Source: Alphaproteobacteria bacterium LSUCC0719 (GTDB lineage Bacteria > Pseudomonadota > Alphaproteobacteria > Puniceispirillales > Puniceispirillaceae). Taken from it: 64,000 nt of DNA. A model generated the notes under the pieces. It made no database searches, was not told the origin of the DNA, and saw only the letters and a program-made list of their open reading frames with translations. The position numbers and the translations under genes were made by a program. The stretch spans positions 1 through 64,000 of the forward strand of contig JBFPJN010000007.1 in NCBI GenBank assembly GCA_040839025.1, written 5' to 3'. This document shows, in pieces, positions 37,971-47,141 of this stretch; position 1 is the first letter of the stretch; every line of letters begins with the position of its first letter.

Positions 37971-39226
37971 CTGTTCATCTGCTCGAAGAAATCGTCATTA
38001 GTCTTCGAGTGTTTCAGCTTGTCGACAAGGAACTCCATCGCATCGACAGGGCCCATCTGCATCAGGATGCGACGCAGTACCCACATCTTGGCAAGCGTGC
38101 CCTTGTCGACAAGAAGCTCTTCCTTACGGGTGCCCGATCTGGTGATATCGATGGCAGGGAAGGTCCGCTTGTCGGACAATTTGCGATCGAGGATGACCTC
38201 GCTGTTGCCGGTGCCCTTGAATTCTTCAAAGATCACCTCGTCCATCCGCGATCCGGTCTCGATCAGCGCCGTAGCGATAATCGTCAGCGATCCGCCTTCC
38301 TCGATATTCCGTGCGGCACCAAAGAACCGCTTTGGTCGCTGCAGCGCGTTCGCATCGACACCGCCCGTCAGAACCTTGCCGGATGAAGGCACCACGGTGT
38401 TGTAGGCCCGTGCCAACCGCGTGATGGAATCAAGAAGGATCACCACATCACGCTTGTGTTCAACAAGCCGTTTGGCTTTTTCTATAACCATTTCAGTGAC
38501 TTGCACATGCCGGGCAGCTGGTTCGTCAAAAGTCGAGGAGATCACCTCGCCACGAACAGACCGTTGCATGTCGGTCACTTCTTCGGGACGCTCATCAATC
38601 AGCAGAACGATCAGATAGACTTCAGGATGGTTTTCCGAAATCGCGTGCGCGATGCTCTGCAGCATCATCGTCTTACCGGTACGTGGCGGTGCCACAATCA
38701 ACCCGCGCTGACCTTTGCCCATCGGTGCGACAAGATCGATTACACGCGGTGTATTGTCCTTCTTGTCAGGGTCGAAGGGCAGCTCAAGCGTCAGCTTGTT
38801 TTCCGGATAGAGCGGCGTCAGATTGTCGAAATTGATCCGGTGCCGAACCGCACCAGGCTCTTCAAAATTGATTGTTTCGACTTTCAGCAGTGCGAAATAC
38901 CGCTCACCTTCCTTCGGTGCCCGGATTTCACCCTCAACTGTGTCGCCTGTCCGCAGACCGAACCGTCTGACCTGGCTTGGCGACACGTAAATATCGTCAG
39001 GCCCGGGAAGATAGTTCGATTCCGGCGCACGAAGGAACCCGAACCCATCGGACAGAACTTCAAGAACGCCGCTTCCATAGATAGCGACATCGTTCTGCGC
39101 CAGCTGCTTGAGTATCGCAAACATCATATCCTGCTTGCGCAGAGTGCTTGCGTTCTCGATTTCGAGCTCCTCGGCATAGGCAAGGAGGTCGGCAGGTGAT
39201 TTCTGTTTTAGTTCCTGAAGATGCAT
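37967..39226 (-). CDS. rho: transcription termination factor Rho
   Basis: A 419-residue Rho. The N-terminal helical bundle is followed by the cold-shock-like RNA-binding domain ([30 protein letters not shown], residues about 54-83). Walker A is APPRTGKT (179-186), Walker B is [16 protein letters not shown], and the Q-loop and R-loop regions lie in the last third ([20 protein letters not shown]). The hexamer terminates untranslated transcripts. Few intrinsic terminators are visible in this window, which fits heavy use of Rho. A 144-base gap separates it from hemJ. Confidence 0.98.
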   Translation of the reverse strand: MHLQELKQKSPADLLAYAEELEIENASTLRKQDMMFAILKQLAQNDVAIYGSGVLEVLSDGFGFLRAPESNYLPGPDDIYVSPSQVRRFGLRTGDTVEGEIRAPKEGERYFALLKVETINFEEPGAVRHRINFDNLTPLYPENKLTLELPFDPDKKDNTPRVIDLVAPMGKGQRGLIVAPPRTGKTMMLQSIAHAISENHPEVYLIVLLIDERPEEVTDMQRSVRGEVISSTFDEPAARHVQVTEMVIEKAKRLVEHKRDVVILLDSITRLARAYNTVVPSSGKVLTGGVDANALQRPKRFFGAARNIEEGGSLTIIATALIETGSRMDEVIFEEFKGTGNSEVILDRKLSDKRTFPAIDITRSGTRKEELLVDKGTLAKMWVLRRILMQMGPVDAMEFLVDKLKHSKTNDDFFEQMNS

Positions 39227-39370
39227 GATCTCGACACGCTGGTAACGGCGGGGAAAACGGGTTGGCCCGTTGATATTGGGGAAATTCCAGGGTCTATTCG
39301 TAATCTATGACAGATTTTGCAGGCTCCCGTCAATCGCAATGTCAACGGTGCCTAATATTCACCTGTCTGT

Positions 39371-39799
39371 TCACAGCGGCTTTACCACAGCCATAACAAC
39401 GATGATGATCATCAAAACAGTCGGAACTTCGTTCCAGATCCGATACACGCGGCCCGGACGTGGCGGTTCGTCATTTTCGAGCTGGCGGCGCATCTTCGAA
39501 AAAACACCGTGACACCCCGCCATCGCCACCACGCAGACCACCTTGATCTGCATCCAAGTCTCGAACAGCAACTCCGGTGCCAGCGCCAGCATCCAGATGC
39601 CGAACAGGAAGCTGGCGATCATCGCCGGATTCATGATTGCTTTCAGCAGCCGGCGTTCCATGACCTTGAAGGTTTCGGCACGCACTGAACCTATTGTGGT
39701 TTCCGAATGGTACACATAAAGCCGGGGCAGATAGAGAAGCCCTGCCATCCACGCAATGATCGAGATGACATGAAGTGCTTTGATGATCTCGTAACTCAT
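39371..39799 (-). CDS. hemJ: protoporphyrinogen IX oxidase HemJ
   Basis: A 142-residue membrane protein with four predicted helices. It carries the invariant His of KALHVISIIAWMAGLLYLPRLYVYH, the MNPAMIASFLFG helix and a terminal VLMIIIVVMAVVKPL helix. HemJ oxidises protoporphyrinogen IX in bacteria lacking HemG or HemY. Its ATG overlaps the hemE stop (ATGA), so two haem-pathway enzymes are coupled. Confidence 0.93.
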   Translation of the reverse strand: MSYEIIKALHVISIIAWMAGLLYLPRLYVYHSETTIGSVRAETFKVMERRLLKAIMNPAMIASFLFGIWMLALAPELLFETWMQIKVVCVVAMAGCHGVFSKMRRQLENDEPPRPGRVYRIWNEVPTVLMIIIVVMAVVKPL

Positions 39800-40827
39800 G
39801 ACATCTGTCCTCTTACATGTGCCACCAGTTCATGCACATGCGGTTCCGGCGTTTCAGGTGTTATGCCGTGTCCGAGATTGAAAATATGTGGCCGGTCGGC
39901 GAAGGCTGACAGGATCCGATCGATGGAGTGACGCATTGAGTTGCCACCGTCGATCAGGCTGAGTGGATCAAGATTACCCTGAAGCGTCACATGGCGCGGC
40001 AGTGTTTCTGCTGCCCAGCCGACATCGACCCCATGGTCAAGACCTACCCCATCGACAGGGGTTTCATCGCAATAGGCGACAAGACCTTCACCAATACCCT
40101 TTGGAAATCCGATGACTGGCTGGGTAATTCCCTGATCCCGCAATGATTCTATGATGCGTCTGGCCGGATCAATCACCACCCGTTTGCGGAAATGCGACGG
40201 TACCGCGCTGGCCCAGCTGTCAAAAAGCATCAATGCGTCGGCACCGGCCTTTGCCTGAAGGCTAAGAAATTCAATCGTCGCCACTGTCACAATGTCGAGG
40301 AGCTGGTCGAATTGCCTGTCATTGTCCCACATCCATTTCCGGGCCGTTGCAAAATCTTTCGATGATTGACCTTCAAGCATGTAGGTGATGATCGTCCAGG
40401 GCGCTCCGGCAAATCCGATCAGCGCCTTGTCATCGGGTAATCTTGACCGGCACAGTGACAGGGCCTTGGCAACGGGTGCCAGCTTTGTCGCAAATCCGTC
40501 GAGATCGCGTTCCTGTATGTCCCGCATGTCCGCAACCGGGTCCAGAACCGGTCCCTGACCGGTAATAAATCGGACATTCCGGTTCATGGCCCAGGGAACA
40601 AGGAGAATATCAGAAAAAATGATGGCAGCGTCGAAACCGAATTTGTCGATCGGTTGCAGCGTAACCTCGACTGCTTTTTCGGGATTCAGGCAAAATGAGA
40701 TGAAATCGGGTTCGGAGGCACGGACCTTTCTGTATTCGGGAAGATACCGCCCTGCCTGGCGCATGAGCCAGATCGGCGGCACCGTCTGGCGGTTACCGGA
40801 TAATGTATTCAGGAAGAGGTTTGTCAT
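39796..40827 (-). CDS. hemE: uroporphyrinogen decarboxylase
   Basis: A 343-residue enzyme. The signature PPIWLMRQAGRYLPEYR (residues about 17-33) holds the two key Arg residues; AAIIFSDILLVPWAMN carries the catalytic Asp; GFAGAPWTIITYMLEG and GNLDPLSL are the other family blocks. It decarboxylates uroporphyrinogen III to coproporphyrinogen III. It is the first leftward gene from the origin gap; hemE next to the origin is a known alphaproteobacterial arrangement. Confidence 0.98.
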   Translation of the reverse strand: MTNLFLNTLSGNRQTVPPIWLMRQAGRYLPEYRKVRASEPDFISFCLNPEKAVEVTLQPIDKFGFDAAIIFSDILLVPWAMNRNVRFITGQGPVLDPVADMRDIQERDLDGFATKLAPVAKALSLCRSRLPDDKALIGFAGAPWTIITYMLEGQSSKDFATARKWMWDNDRQFDQLLDIVTVATIEFLSLQAKAGADALMLFDSWASAVPSHFRKRVVIDPARRIIESLRDQGITQPVIGFPKGIGEGLVAYCDETPVDGVGLDHGVDVGWAAETLPRHVTLQGNLDPLSLIDGGNSMRHSIDRILSAFADRPHIFNLGHGITPETPEPHVHELVAHVRGQMS

Positions 40828-40887
40828 GTTGGTACTCTCTATACAATAGATAGATATATATAAAGAGAATGATGATTAGGTAGGGCC

Positions 40888-40896
40888 TGTGGAAAA
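40888..40896 (-). promoter_or_regulatory. DnaA box (TTTTCCACA)
   Basis: TGTGGAAAA on the plus strand reads TTTTCCACA on the minus strand, an exact match to TTWTNCACA. It lies next to the AT-rich tract. Confidence 0.75.
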
Positions 40897-40910
40897 TAGT
40901 TGATTCAAGG

Positions 40911-40919
40911 TTATCCACA
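40911..40919 (+). promoter_or_regulatory. perfect DnaA box (TTATCCACA)
   Basis: This is the canonical high-affinity R1-type sequence. A GANTC site (GATTC, 40902-40906) ends five bases before it, so methylation state could influence DnaA binding or firing. Confidence 0.9.
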
Positions 40920-41056
40920 TGAAATCCACAATTCTGTAAACAGTCATGATAGGCCAACTGCACCTTACAGATTGGTAAAAGCAACCTATCCCCATTATCC
41001 ATCAGCCTGCCAACCGACCTTATCCGGATGGGGACCATAACGTGGCCAATCAGCGG

Positions 41057-41065
41057 TTTTTCACA
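41057..41065 (+). promoter_or_regulatory. DnaA box (TTTTTCACA)
   Basis: This exactly matches TTWTNCACA with T at the variable position. It lies about 140 bases right of the perfect box. Confidence 0.6.
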
Positions 41066-41251
41066 TCACCTTGCTGTCTGTGATCATTCATCCCCAGATC
41101 GCAGACCCGGCGCACAGGAAATCCCCAGCCTGGCATATGTCCAATATGGGCATTGTCCCTGTCCTGCATCCCCGTCCTGCGTCCCTGTCCGGTTTCGGGC
41201 GGCTTTGTGAAAATCCGTGACAGTCATCATCTGACAATTTAATTTCACCCC

Positions 41252-42076
41252 ATGAGCGAAGAGACCCTGCACATCCATCTCGTATCCGATTCCACCGGCG
41301 AGACGGTGCATCAGATCACCCGTGCCTGTGTGGCCCAGTTTTCCAATGTGCAGACAACCGAACATGTGTGGACGCTCGTGCGAAGCCACAACCATGTCGA
41401 TGCTGTGTTTGCCGGTGTTGACCGCAATCCCGGCATTCTGCTGATGAGTGTGGTGGACGAGGATCTGCGCAGCGAATTCGAAAGCCGCTGTGCCAAACGT
41501 GGTATTCCTCATGTGTCGGTTCTTGACCCTGTGGTTGAGCTTCTTGGGCGCACCCTTGGCAAGCCAACCCGCAATCGTCCCGGCGGCCAACGCCAGCTTG
41601 ATACCGCCTATTTCAACAGGATGGCGGCCGTCGATTTCGCCGTGCGCCATGATGACGGGCTGAACATGAGCGAACTTCACGATGCCGACATCCTTCTTGT
41701 CGGCGTGTCGCGAACCTCAAAGACCCCGACATCGATGTATCTGGCGCATCGCGGTTACAAGGTGGCGAACTACGCGCTTGTCCCGAATGTGCCCTTTCCC
41801 GCGCATTATATTGACAGCCTCAAGCTTTTTATTGTCGGTCTCACCAATGATCCAAAGCGGTTGAGTGTGGTGCGCAAGACACGGCAGATCGTGCAATCTG
41901 ATGAAAGCAACGTTGTCTATACCGACCTCGAGCGGATTACCGAGGAGGTGCGTGACGCACGGCGGCTGTTTTCACAGAACCAGTGGCCGGTGATCGATGT
42001 AACACGCAGATCGGTGGAAGAAACCGCTGCCGCGGTCATCCAGCTTTATACAAATTGGCAGGAACAGACATCGTGA
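41252..42076 (+). CDS. ppsR: PEP synthase / PPDK regulatory protein (kinase-pyrophosphorylase)
   Basis: A 274-residue DUF299 protein. The P-loop GVSRTSKTPTSMYLA is at residues 151-165; the N-terminus HIHLVSDSTGETVHQITRA and the C-terminal DVTRRSVEETAAAV are family signatures. Such proteins inactivate phosphoenolpyruvate synthase or pyruvate phosphate dikinase by ADP-dependent phosphorylation and reactivate them with phosphate. Which target applies here is not shown. The gene is the RP001 homologue that flanks alphaproteobacterial origins. No Shine-Dalgarno is evident before the ATG. maf overlaps its end (GTGA). Confidence 0.94.
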   Translation: MSEETLHIHLVSDSTGETVHQITRACVAQFSNVQTTEHVWTLVRSHNHVDAVFAGVDRNPGILLMSVVDEDLRSEFESRCAKRGIPHVSVLDPVVELLGRTLGKPTRNRPGGQRQLDTAYFNRMAAVDFAVRHDDGLNMSELHDADILLVGVSRTSKTPTSMYLAHRGYKVANYALVPNVPFPAHYIDSLKLFIVGLTNDPKRLSVVRKTRQIVQSDESNVVYTDLERITEEVRDARRLFSQNQWPVIDVTRRSVEETAAAVIQLYTNWQEQTS

Positions 42077-42741
42077 CGGTGGCCAACCCTGTCGTCAGAC
42101 TTCCAGCCGGGCCGTTGCTGCTGGCATCGACAAGCCGGACTCGCCGCCACCTTCTGGAACGCGCCGGATTCGACGTTGCCACCTGTGGTGCCAGCATCGA
42201 TGAACAGGCCATTCGCCACAGCTGTGCCGGGGACGGCATCGCGCCGGGGGATGTCGCTGTCATTCTGGCTGAAATGAAGGCACAGGCCGCGCATGCACGT
42301 TGTGGTGCTGCGCCTGGTCAACTTCTTCTCGCGGCTGATCAGATACTCGAAATCGATGGTGAGATGCTGGGCAAGCCGGCCAATCGTGACGCCGCGACAA
42401 CGCAGCTGATGCGCCTCCAGGGACAGACCCACCGGCTTCACACGGCCGCCGTGATCATGCGTGACGGGATGCGGATCTGGCACCATCTTGGTGTGAACGA
42501 CATGTCGATGCGTGCCCTGTCGAAGGCTGAAATTGAAACCTACCTGACGGCCCTTGGTGACGCCGCTCTATGGAGTCCGGGAAGTTACCAGATTGAATCC
42601 ATCGGCATGCATCTGTTTACCCATATGGACGGCTGTCATTATACGATCCTCGGATTACCGCTTCTCGACATCACAGCCTTTCTTCGTGAACATGGTTTGC
42701 AGATGTTGCAGCAAAACGCGCCGGAGACTGGCGGATCATGA
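42073..42741 (+). CDS. maf: Maf-like nucleotide pyrophosphatase
   Basis: The GTG at 42073 overlaps the ppsR stop and gives 222 residues; the upstream frame is a shadow of ppsR. The N-terminal LLLASTSRTRRHLLERAGF, the conserved AADQILEIDGEMLGKP with catalytic Asp, and the DMSMRALSKAEIETYL region are Maf features. Family members hydrolyse dTTP, UTP or modified nucleotides and are linked to septum control. LASTSRTRR is a variant of the usual LASxSPRR. coaE follows with an ATGA overlap. Confidence 0.9.
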   Translation: MTVANPVVRLPAGPLLLASTSRTRRHLLERAGFDVATCGASIDEQAIRHSCAGDGIAPGDVAVILAEMKAQAAHARCGAAPGQLLLAADQILEIDGEMLGKPANRDAATTQLMRLQGQTHRLHTAAVIMRDGMRIWHHLGVNDMSMRALSKAEIETYLTALGDAALWSPGSYQIESIGMHLFTHMDGCHYTILGLPLLDITAFLREHGLQMLQQNAPETGGS

Positions 42742-43370
42742 TCATCATTGGTCTGACAGGGGGGATTGCATCTGGAAAATCGACCATGGCCGGCATTTTC
42801 CGCGATCTGGCAATCCCGGTTCATGACGCAGATGCGACCGTCCATGAGATGATGGCACCCGGCGGCGCGGCCGTTGATGCCGTGGTTGACTGTTTTGGTG
42901 AACAGGTTCTGGCCCAAGACAGGTCAATCGACAGGCAACGGCTTGGCGCAGAAGTGTTTGGCGCCGCAGACCGCCGAAAAGAACTGGAATCCATCATTCA
43001 TCCACTGGTTGCCAGTTCGCGGGACAGCTTCCTGATGGCCAATCGTCAGGCTGGTGTGCCGCTTGTGGTTCTTGATATCCCGCTTCTGTTCGAGACAGGC
43101 GGCGAGGCGCTGTGTGACTTTGTCATTCTGTGCAGTGTCGATATTGATACCCAGCGGCAACGCGCCTTGAACCGCCTGGGGATGACAGCTGAAAAATTCG
43201 AGGCCATTGTGCAAAACCAGATGCCCCTTGCAGCAAAACAGGCCAAGGCCGACGCGGTGATCAGAACAGACAGGGGTGTCGAGGCGGCCCGTGCAGACCT
43301 TCAGGCCATTCTGGATGGTCCGGTTGATCAGCTTCGCCGCAGGCAAACCGGAGGTGGGCGTGATGCGTGA
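42738..43370 (+). CDS. coaE: dephospho-CoA kinase
   Basis: A 210-residue P-loop kinase: [20 protein letters not shown] (Walker A at about residues 7-15), [21 protein letters not shown] and [13 protein letters not shown]. It phosphorylates dephospho-CoA in the last step of CoA synthesis. The start overlaps maf by ATGA and the end overlaps dnaQ by eight bases, placing it in the rightward operon from the origin. Confidence 0.97.
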   Translation: MIIIGLTGGIASGKSTMAGIFRDLAIPVHDADATVHEMMAPGGAAVDAVVDCFGEQVLAQDRSIDRQRLGAEVFGAADRRKELESIIHPLVASSRDSFLMANRQAGVPLVVLDIPLLFETGGEALCDFVILCSVDIDTQRQRALNRLGMTAEKFEAIVQNQMPLAAKQAKADAVIRTDRGVEAARADLQAILDGPVDQLRRRQTGGGRDA

Positions 43371-44067
43371 AATTGTTCTTGATACCGAAACAACGGGGAT
43401 CGACCCGACCGACGGGCACCGCATCATCGAGATCGGCGCGATGGAGATGCTCAACCAGACCCCTACCGGCGCACAGCTTCACCTTTATATCAACCCTGAA
43501 CGCGACATTGATGCCGGCGCGGTGGCTGTTCACGGGCTGACCCAGGAATTTCTTGCCGACAAGCCGGTGTTTGCCGATATTGTTGCCGAATTCCTGACCT
43601 TCATCGGCGATTCCCAGCTTGTCATCCATAACGCCCCGTTTGACATGGGGTTCATCAATGCCGAACTGGCGCGTCTTGGTCTGCCGACCCTGCCAAAGGA
43701 CCGGGCCATTGATACGCTGATGATGGCCCGCCGCAAATTTCCCGGCGCACAGGCCAGTCTGGATGCGCTGTGCCGGCGGTTCGAAATTGATAACAGCCAT
43801 CGCGACCTTCACGGCGCGCTTGTCGATGCCGATCTTCTGGCTGCTGTCTATATCGAGCTTCTCGGCGGGCGGCAGCGTGATCTGTCGCTGGAACCAGACA
43901 CCAGCAAGACGACCGCCACCACGCAGGACGCAGATTCCGCGCCGCTGACCTTCACAATCAATGATGATCCATCGAAATTCGATCGGCCACATGGACCGAG
44001 CGATGCCGAAACAGCGGCGCATAAAGCGCTTCTGGAACGGTTCGAAGACCCGATCTGGAACCGCTGA
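43363..44067 (+). CDS. dnaQ: DNA polymerase III epsilon subunit (3'-5' exonuclease)
   Basis: The start at 43363 has GGAGGTG upstream and gives 234 residues. Exonuclease motifs are [14 protein letters not shown] (Exo I, Asp and Glu), [16 protein letters not shown] (Exo II), and [18 protein letters not shown] (Exo III-epsilon with His and Asp). The C-terminal ~50 residues are a flexible acidic tail with a PHGPSDAET segment that probably binds the alpha subunit. It proofreads replication. It overlaps coaE by eight bases. Confidence 0.97.
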   Translation: MREIVLDTETTGIDPTDGHRIIEIGAMEMLNQTPTGAQLHLYINPERDIDAGAVAVHGLTQEFLADKPVFADIVAEFLTFIGDSQLVIHNAPFDMGFINAELARLGLPTLPKDRAIDTLMMARRKFPGAQASLDALCRRFEIDNSHRDLHGALVDADLLAAVYIELLGGRQRDLSLEPDTSKTTATTQDADSAPLTFTINDDPSKFDRPHGPSDAETAAHKALLERFEDPIWNR

Positions 44068-44100
44068 TATTCAGGGCCAACAGTTTGGCAAGCCGTCTGA

Positions 44101-44610
44101 TCAGGCCTCGCCGTCGGCCTTGCTTGCCGCCAGCGCCTCTTGCTGCCGCTCAATGTTGGATTGATAGACCGCGACAAAATCGATTGGCTGGATACTCAGC
44201 GGCATGAAGCCGCCATCGCGTGTCATGTCGGAGATGATGGCACGGGCGAACGGAAACATCAGGCGCGGTGCCTCGATCATGATCAACGGGTTCAGATCGT
44301 CCCGCGACGCCCCCGGCGCCGACACAATGGCGGCATAGGTAAGTTCGGCAAGAAACAGCGCCTTGTCTTCAGTCTTGGCATTTGCCGAGAGTGACAGGAC
44401 GACCTCATACTGCTCGCTATTCAAGCCGCGCGCCCCGACATTCACACCAATCTGCACATCCGGCTGCTGTGGCGGATCGATCAGAATGTCCGGCGCGTTC
44501 GGATTTTCAAAGGAAAGATCCTTGATATATTGCGCATGAACGACGATCTGCCGCGGCGACGCTTCGGCCGTACCGGCAGTGCCCTGTGTTTCGGTGCTGT
44601 TATCCGTCAT
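44101..44610 (-). CDS. secB: protein-export chaperone SecB
   Basis: A 169-residue SecB: IVVHAQYIKDLSFENPNAP, VQIGVNVGARGLN, YEVVLSLSANAKTEDKALFLAELTYA, and APRLMFPFARAIISDMTRDGGFMPLSIQPIDF are canonical. The tetramer holds preproteins unfolded and hands them to SecA. It is convergent with dnaQ, with 33 bases between the stops, and lies downstream of fxsA on the minus strand after a 150-base gap. Confidence 0.97.
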   Translation of the reverse strand: MTDNSTETQGTAGTAEASPRQIVVHAQYIKDLSFENPNAPDILIDPPQQPDVQIGVNVGARGLNSEQYEVVLSLSANAKTEDKALFLAELTYAAIVSAPGASRDDLNPLIMIEAPRLMFPFARAIISDMTRDGGFMPLSIQPIDFVAVYQSNIERQQEALAASKADGEA

Positions 44611-44760
44611 GCTTTTGTCCCTCTGTCATGTTTTGGCCGTCATATCCGGACTGACCTATCCGGTTTCGGCTCTGTTTTCAGGCAAGCTGCGCCCTGGCGT
44701 GATGACATCTGACTGGCGTTAATTCCAAGCGCCGCGATAGCACGGTTTGGATCGGCGCGA

Positions 44761-45288
44761 CTAGTCTTTCTTGTCGATTGGCGTGGTGTTGGCCGGACGT
44801 TCCTCGAAATCCCCCTCGATAATATCCGTTGCGGTGTTTCTGCCGGGTGGTGGTGGTGACGGGTTGCCTGGTGGATCGCCAAAGGGGCCCCTGCCACCAA
44901 ATGGCATTCGTGCGCCCATTGTAAAGCTGCCTCTAGCGGTGATCCGTTTCAGGATCAGCGCCCCGACAATCGTGCGGATAACCGGCAGAAACAGCACCAG
45001 CCCGGCGGCATCTGTCAGATATCCCGGTATCAGCATCAACACCGCCCCGACAAGAACCGACACCCCGGCTGCAAGCGAGGCAACAGGCGCCTCGCCCCGT
45101 GCCAGCTGCGCCTGCAGCGATCCGGTGATACGCCGCCCCTGTGATCGCAGAAGCGAAATGCCAATCATGCCGGTGACAAATATGCCAATCAGCGTCAACA
45201 GCACACCGGCGGCGCTGCCAAGAGCGACGAAAACCTCGATTTCGGCCCAAATCCACAGGATGAACCCGATTAGATAGACAATTGGCAC
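44761..45288 (-). CDS. fxsA: FxsA family membrane protein
   Basis: I choose the GTG at 45288, with GGCGGA seven bases upstream, over the TTG at 45303; the product is 175 residues. It has four hydrophobic segments; the family block LLTLIGIFVTGMIGISLLRSQG lies in the first half and LMLIPGYLTDAAGLVLFLPVIR in the middle. The tail is Gly/Pro-rich (FGGRGPFGDPPGNPSPPPPG) and hydrophilic. FxsA is an inner-membrane protein of unclear function known from suppressing F exclusion of phage T7. It is divergent from the Tim44-like gene. Confidence 0.88.
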   Translation of the reverse strand: MPIVYLIGFILWIWAEIEVFVALGSAAGVLLTLIGIFVTGMIGISLLRSQGRRITGSLQAQLARGEAPVASLAAGVSVLVGAVLMLIPGYLTDAAGLVLFLPVIRTIVGALILKRITARGSFTMGARMPFGGRGPFGDPPGNPSPPPPGRNTATDIIEGDFEERPANTTPIDKKD

Positions 45289-45421
45289 TGTTATTCCGCC
45301 CAATTCAGGAAAAAAATACCTTCAGCAGCTTGCTGGATTCTTAATGCAACATATGTATCCTATGACACTGCATTGTAAGAGGCTTTGCAGACAAGACCAA
45401 ATCATCCCGCTGGGGGATCCT

Positions 45422-46054
45422 GTGCCATTCATTGATATCATCATTTTTGCCGTGATTGCCGTCCTGCTGGTCCTGCGTCTCAGATCTGTTCTGGGACAGC
45501 GGACAGGCTATGACGAACAGCCACCGCGTGGCGAGCAGCCCAACAACGGGTCTGCAGACGTCATTTCCATTGACGCTGGTCGACGGTCGGACGCCGGCGA
45601 CGGTCATGGGCTTGCCGCCCTGAAAAAGGCGGACCGGCAGTTTTCCGAAAAACAATTCCTCAATGGGGCCGCCGGTGCCTTTGAGATGATTCTGTCGGCC
45701 TACGCTGATGGTGATCTTGCGAAACTGAAGCGCCTGTTGAGCTATGATCTGCTGCAGAGCTTCACCCAGTCGATCCAGCAACGCTCTTCAGACGGTGAAG
45801 TGCTGAGCATCGCGCTTGACGAACTTCGCGACCTGCGAATCCTCGATGCCAAGGTGTTTGACAATGTCGCCTCGGTAACGGTTGAGTTCCAGAGTACCCA
45901 AACCCGCACCCTGACCGATAGTGATGGTAATGTGATCGAGGATGAGGATACAGGGACGCGTGATCTGATCGATATATGGACCTTCGAACGTGATCTGACG
46001 CTTGATGATCCGAACTGGAAACTGGCTGAAACCGAAACACCGGACGGAGAGTGA
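45422..46054 (+). CDS. Tim44/TimA-like inner-membrane protein
   Basis: The GTG at 45422 has GGGGGA upstream and begins VPFIDIIIFAVIAVLLVLRLRSVLG, a single N-terminal anchor helix; the product is 210 residues. The C-terminal half matches the Tim44-like domain: FLNGAAGAFEMILSAYADGDLAKLKRLLSYDLLQSFTQSI, then VTVEFQSTQTRTLTD and IWTFERDL. In Alphaproteobacteria this TimA family is an envelope protein of unknown role, related to the mitochondrial import-motor subunit. Neighbouring secB and fxsA are consistent with envelope biogenesis. An upstream ATG at 45344 in the same frame is unlikely. Confidence 0.88.
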   Translation: MPFIDIIIFAVIAVLLVLRLRSVLGQRTGYDEQPPRGEQPNNGSADVISIDAGRRSDAGDGHGLAALKKADRQFSEKQFLNGAAGAFEMILSAYADGDLAKLKRLLSYDLLQSFTQSIQQRSSDGEVLSIALDELRDLRILDAKVFDNVASVTVEFQSTQTRTLTDSDGNVIEDEDTGTRDLIDIWTFERDLTLDDPNWKLAETETPDGE

Positions 46055-46084
46055 TTTCCCGGCCGGGATGTGGCGACTGGTGAT

Positions 46085-46642
46085 ATGACCAAGCATCGTG
46101 ACAATCGGGGCGATGATGACGCCACTGTCTGGAAACGTCTGACAGATGGTGTAAAGGCCTATCGCGCCGATCCGCCAGCGCCAATCCGCCCAAAACCATC
46201 CCCGCCACTGCCGCGTCGTGCTGTCAGGCCGACCCCGCCTCCGGCAGGAACGGCGCCATCCGCTCCGGCAATGAAGCAACCCGATCCGGTGGATCTTCGG
46301 GCTGGCGAACATGCCGGCATCGACAAATCGACCCGCCGCCGTCTTGCACAGGGGCAGCTGGCGATTGAATCGCGGCTTGATCTTCACGGCATGACGGCCG
46401 CACAGGCCGAACGCCGTCTGGCAGGGTTCATTGACAGCGCCGCAAGGCAGGATCAGCGATGTGTCCTCGTGATCACCGGCAAGGGAACCGGTGGAACAGG
46501 TGTGCTGCGCCGGCTCGTTCCGGAATGGCTGAAATCACCGCCACTGGCCCAGCGTGTTCTTGCCATTTCTTCAGCCCGTCCCGGCGATGGGGGCGATGGC
46601 GCGCTTTATGTTCTGCTGCGCCGACGGCGCCAGCCATCATGA
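46085..46642 (+). CDS. Smr domain protein
   Basis: The ATG at 46085 (MTKHRDNRGDDDATVWKRL) is preferred to a GTG five codons earlier; the product is 185 residues. The first half is Pro-rich and probably unstructured. The C-terminal Smr domain shows RLDLHGMTAAQAERRLAGFI and CVLVITGKGTGGTGVLRR, the LDxH and GxG hallmarks of this putative nuclease domain. It follows the Tim44-like gene after 30 bases and is coupled to the next gene by an ATGA overlap. Confidence 0.9.
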   Translation: MTKHRDNRGDDDATVWKRLTDGVKAYRADPPAPIRPKPSPPLPRRAVRPTPPPAGTAPSAPAMKQPDPVDLRAGEHAGIDKSTRRRLAQGQLAIESRLDLHGMTAAQAERRLAGFIDSAARQDQRCVLVITGKGTGGTGVLRRLVPEWLKSPPLAQRVLAISSARPGDGGDGALYVLLRRRRQPS

Positions 46643-47007
46643 CCCCGTTTGGTGAAAGAATGCGCGTATTGCGCGCCGCCCGTGGTCTGACCCAGCAACA
46701 GCAGGCCGATCAGCTTGGTGTGTCGAAAGCCTATATCTCGGCACTTGAGAATGGTGCCCGCGGCCGCCCGTCTGCGCCGTTTGTCGACCAGATTTGCGCC
46801 TGGCTTGGCCTGATCTGGGATGATGCCGAGGATCTGAAGGCCCTTGCTGCGCGTTCGCACCCGAAACCGACAATCGATGCCAGCAGGTCGCACGCCGGTG
46901 CCGTCGAATTGGCCAATCTGATGGCCACCCATATCGGCTCGCTTGACAGGGCCGCATGTCAACGTCTGATCGAGGCGCTGCGGGATGAGGTGCGGCGCTC
47001 CGGCTGA
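46639..47007 (+). CDS. XRE-family helix-turn-helix regulator
   Basis: A 122-residue protein whose ATG overlaps the Smr stop. The N-terminal ~65 residues form an XRE helix-turn-helix (MRVLRAARGLTQQQQADQLG, then VSKAYISALENGARG). The C-terminal ~55 residues have helices ending MATHIGSLDRAACQRLIEALRDEV, perhaps for dimerisation. It is constitutively linked to the Smr gene; there is no phage or toxin-antitoxin partner here, so it is a housekeeping type of regulator with an unknown target. Confidence 0.88.
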   Translation: MTPFGERMRVLRAARGLTQQQQADQLGVSKAYISALENGARGRPSAPFVDQICAWLGLIWDDAEDLKALAARSHPKPTIDASRSHAGAVELANLMATHIGSLDRAACQRLIEALRDEVRRSG

Positions 47008-47141
47008 CAGGGGCCGTCCGTCACGCTGACGGATCAGAACAGATGGCTTTTGTAGGCCTGTAACTTGTGTTACCACAACGCCGGCGAGGCTTCCGGCCCA
47101 CCGCCAATCCTTCAGTCCACCTGTCGAGGTTGCTGGTTCAG

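Larger units (their letters stand above)
40828..41251. other. putative chromosomal replication origin (oriC)
   Basis: This 424-base gap separates divergent hemE and ppsR, the gene pair that flanks the origin in Caulobacter crescentus and Rickettsia (hemE/RP001). It begins with an AT-rich tract (about 40834-40880) suited to unwinding. It contains one perfect DnaA box and two more matches to TTWTNCACA, plus weaker matches at 40922, 41020 and 41206. One GANTC site (40902-40906) sits five bases from the perfect box. Genes on either side point mostly away from it, and parAB with two parS sites lie to the left. I see no TTAA-N7-TTAA CtrA site. Confidence 0.85.

Noticed and set aside
40995-41028. 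TTATCCATC and TTATCCGGA as extra DnaA boxes
   Set aside because: Both lose the conserved CACA end of the DnaA consensus. They may be weak sites but were not counted.
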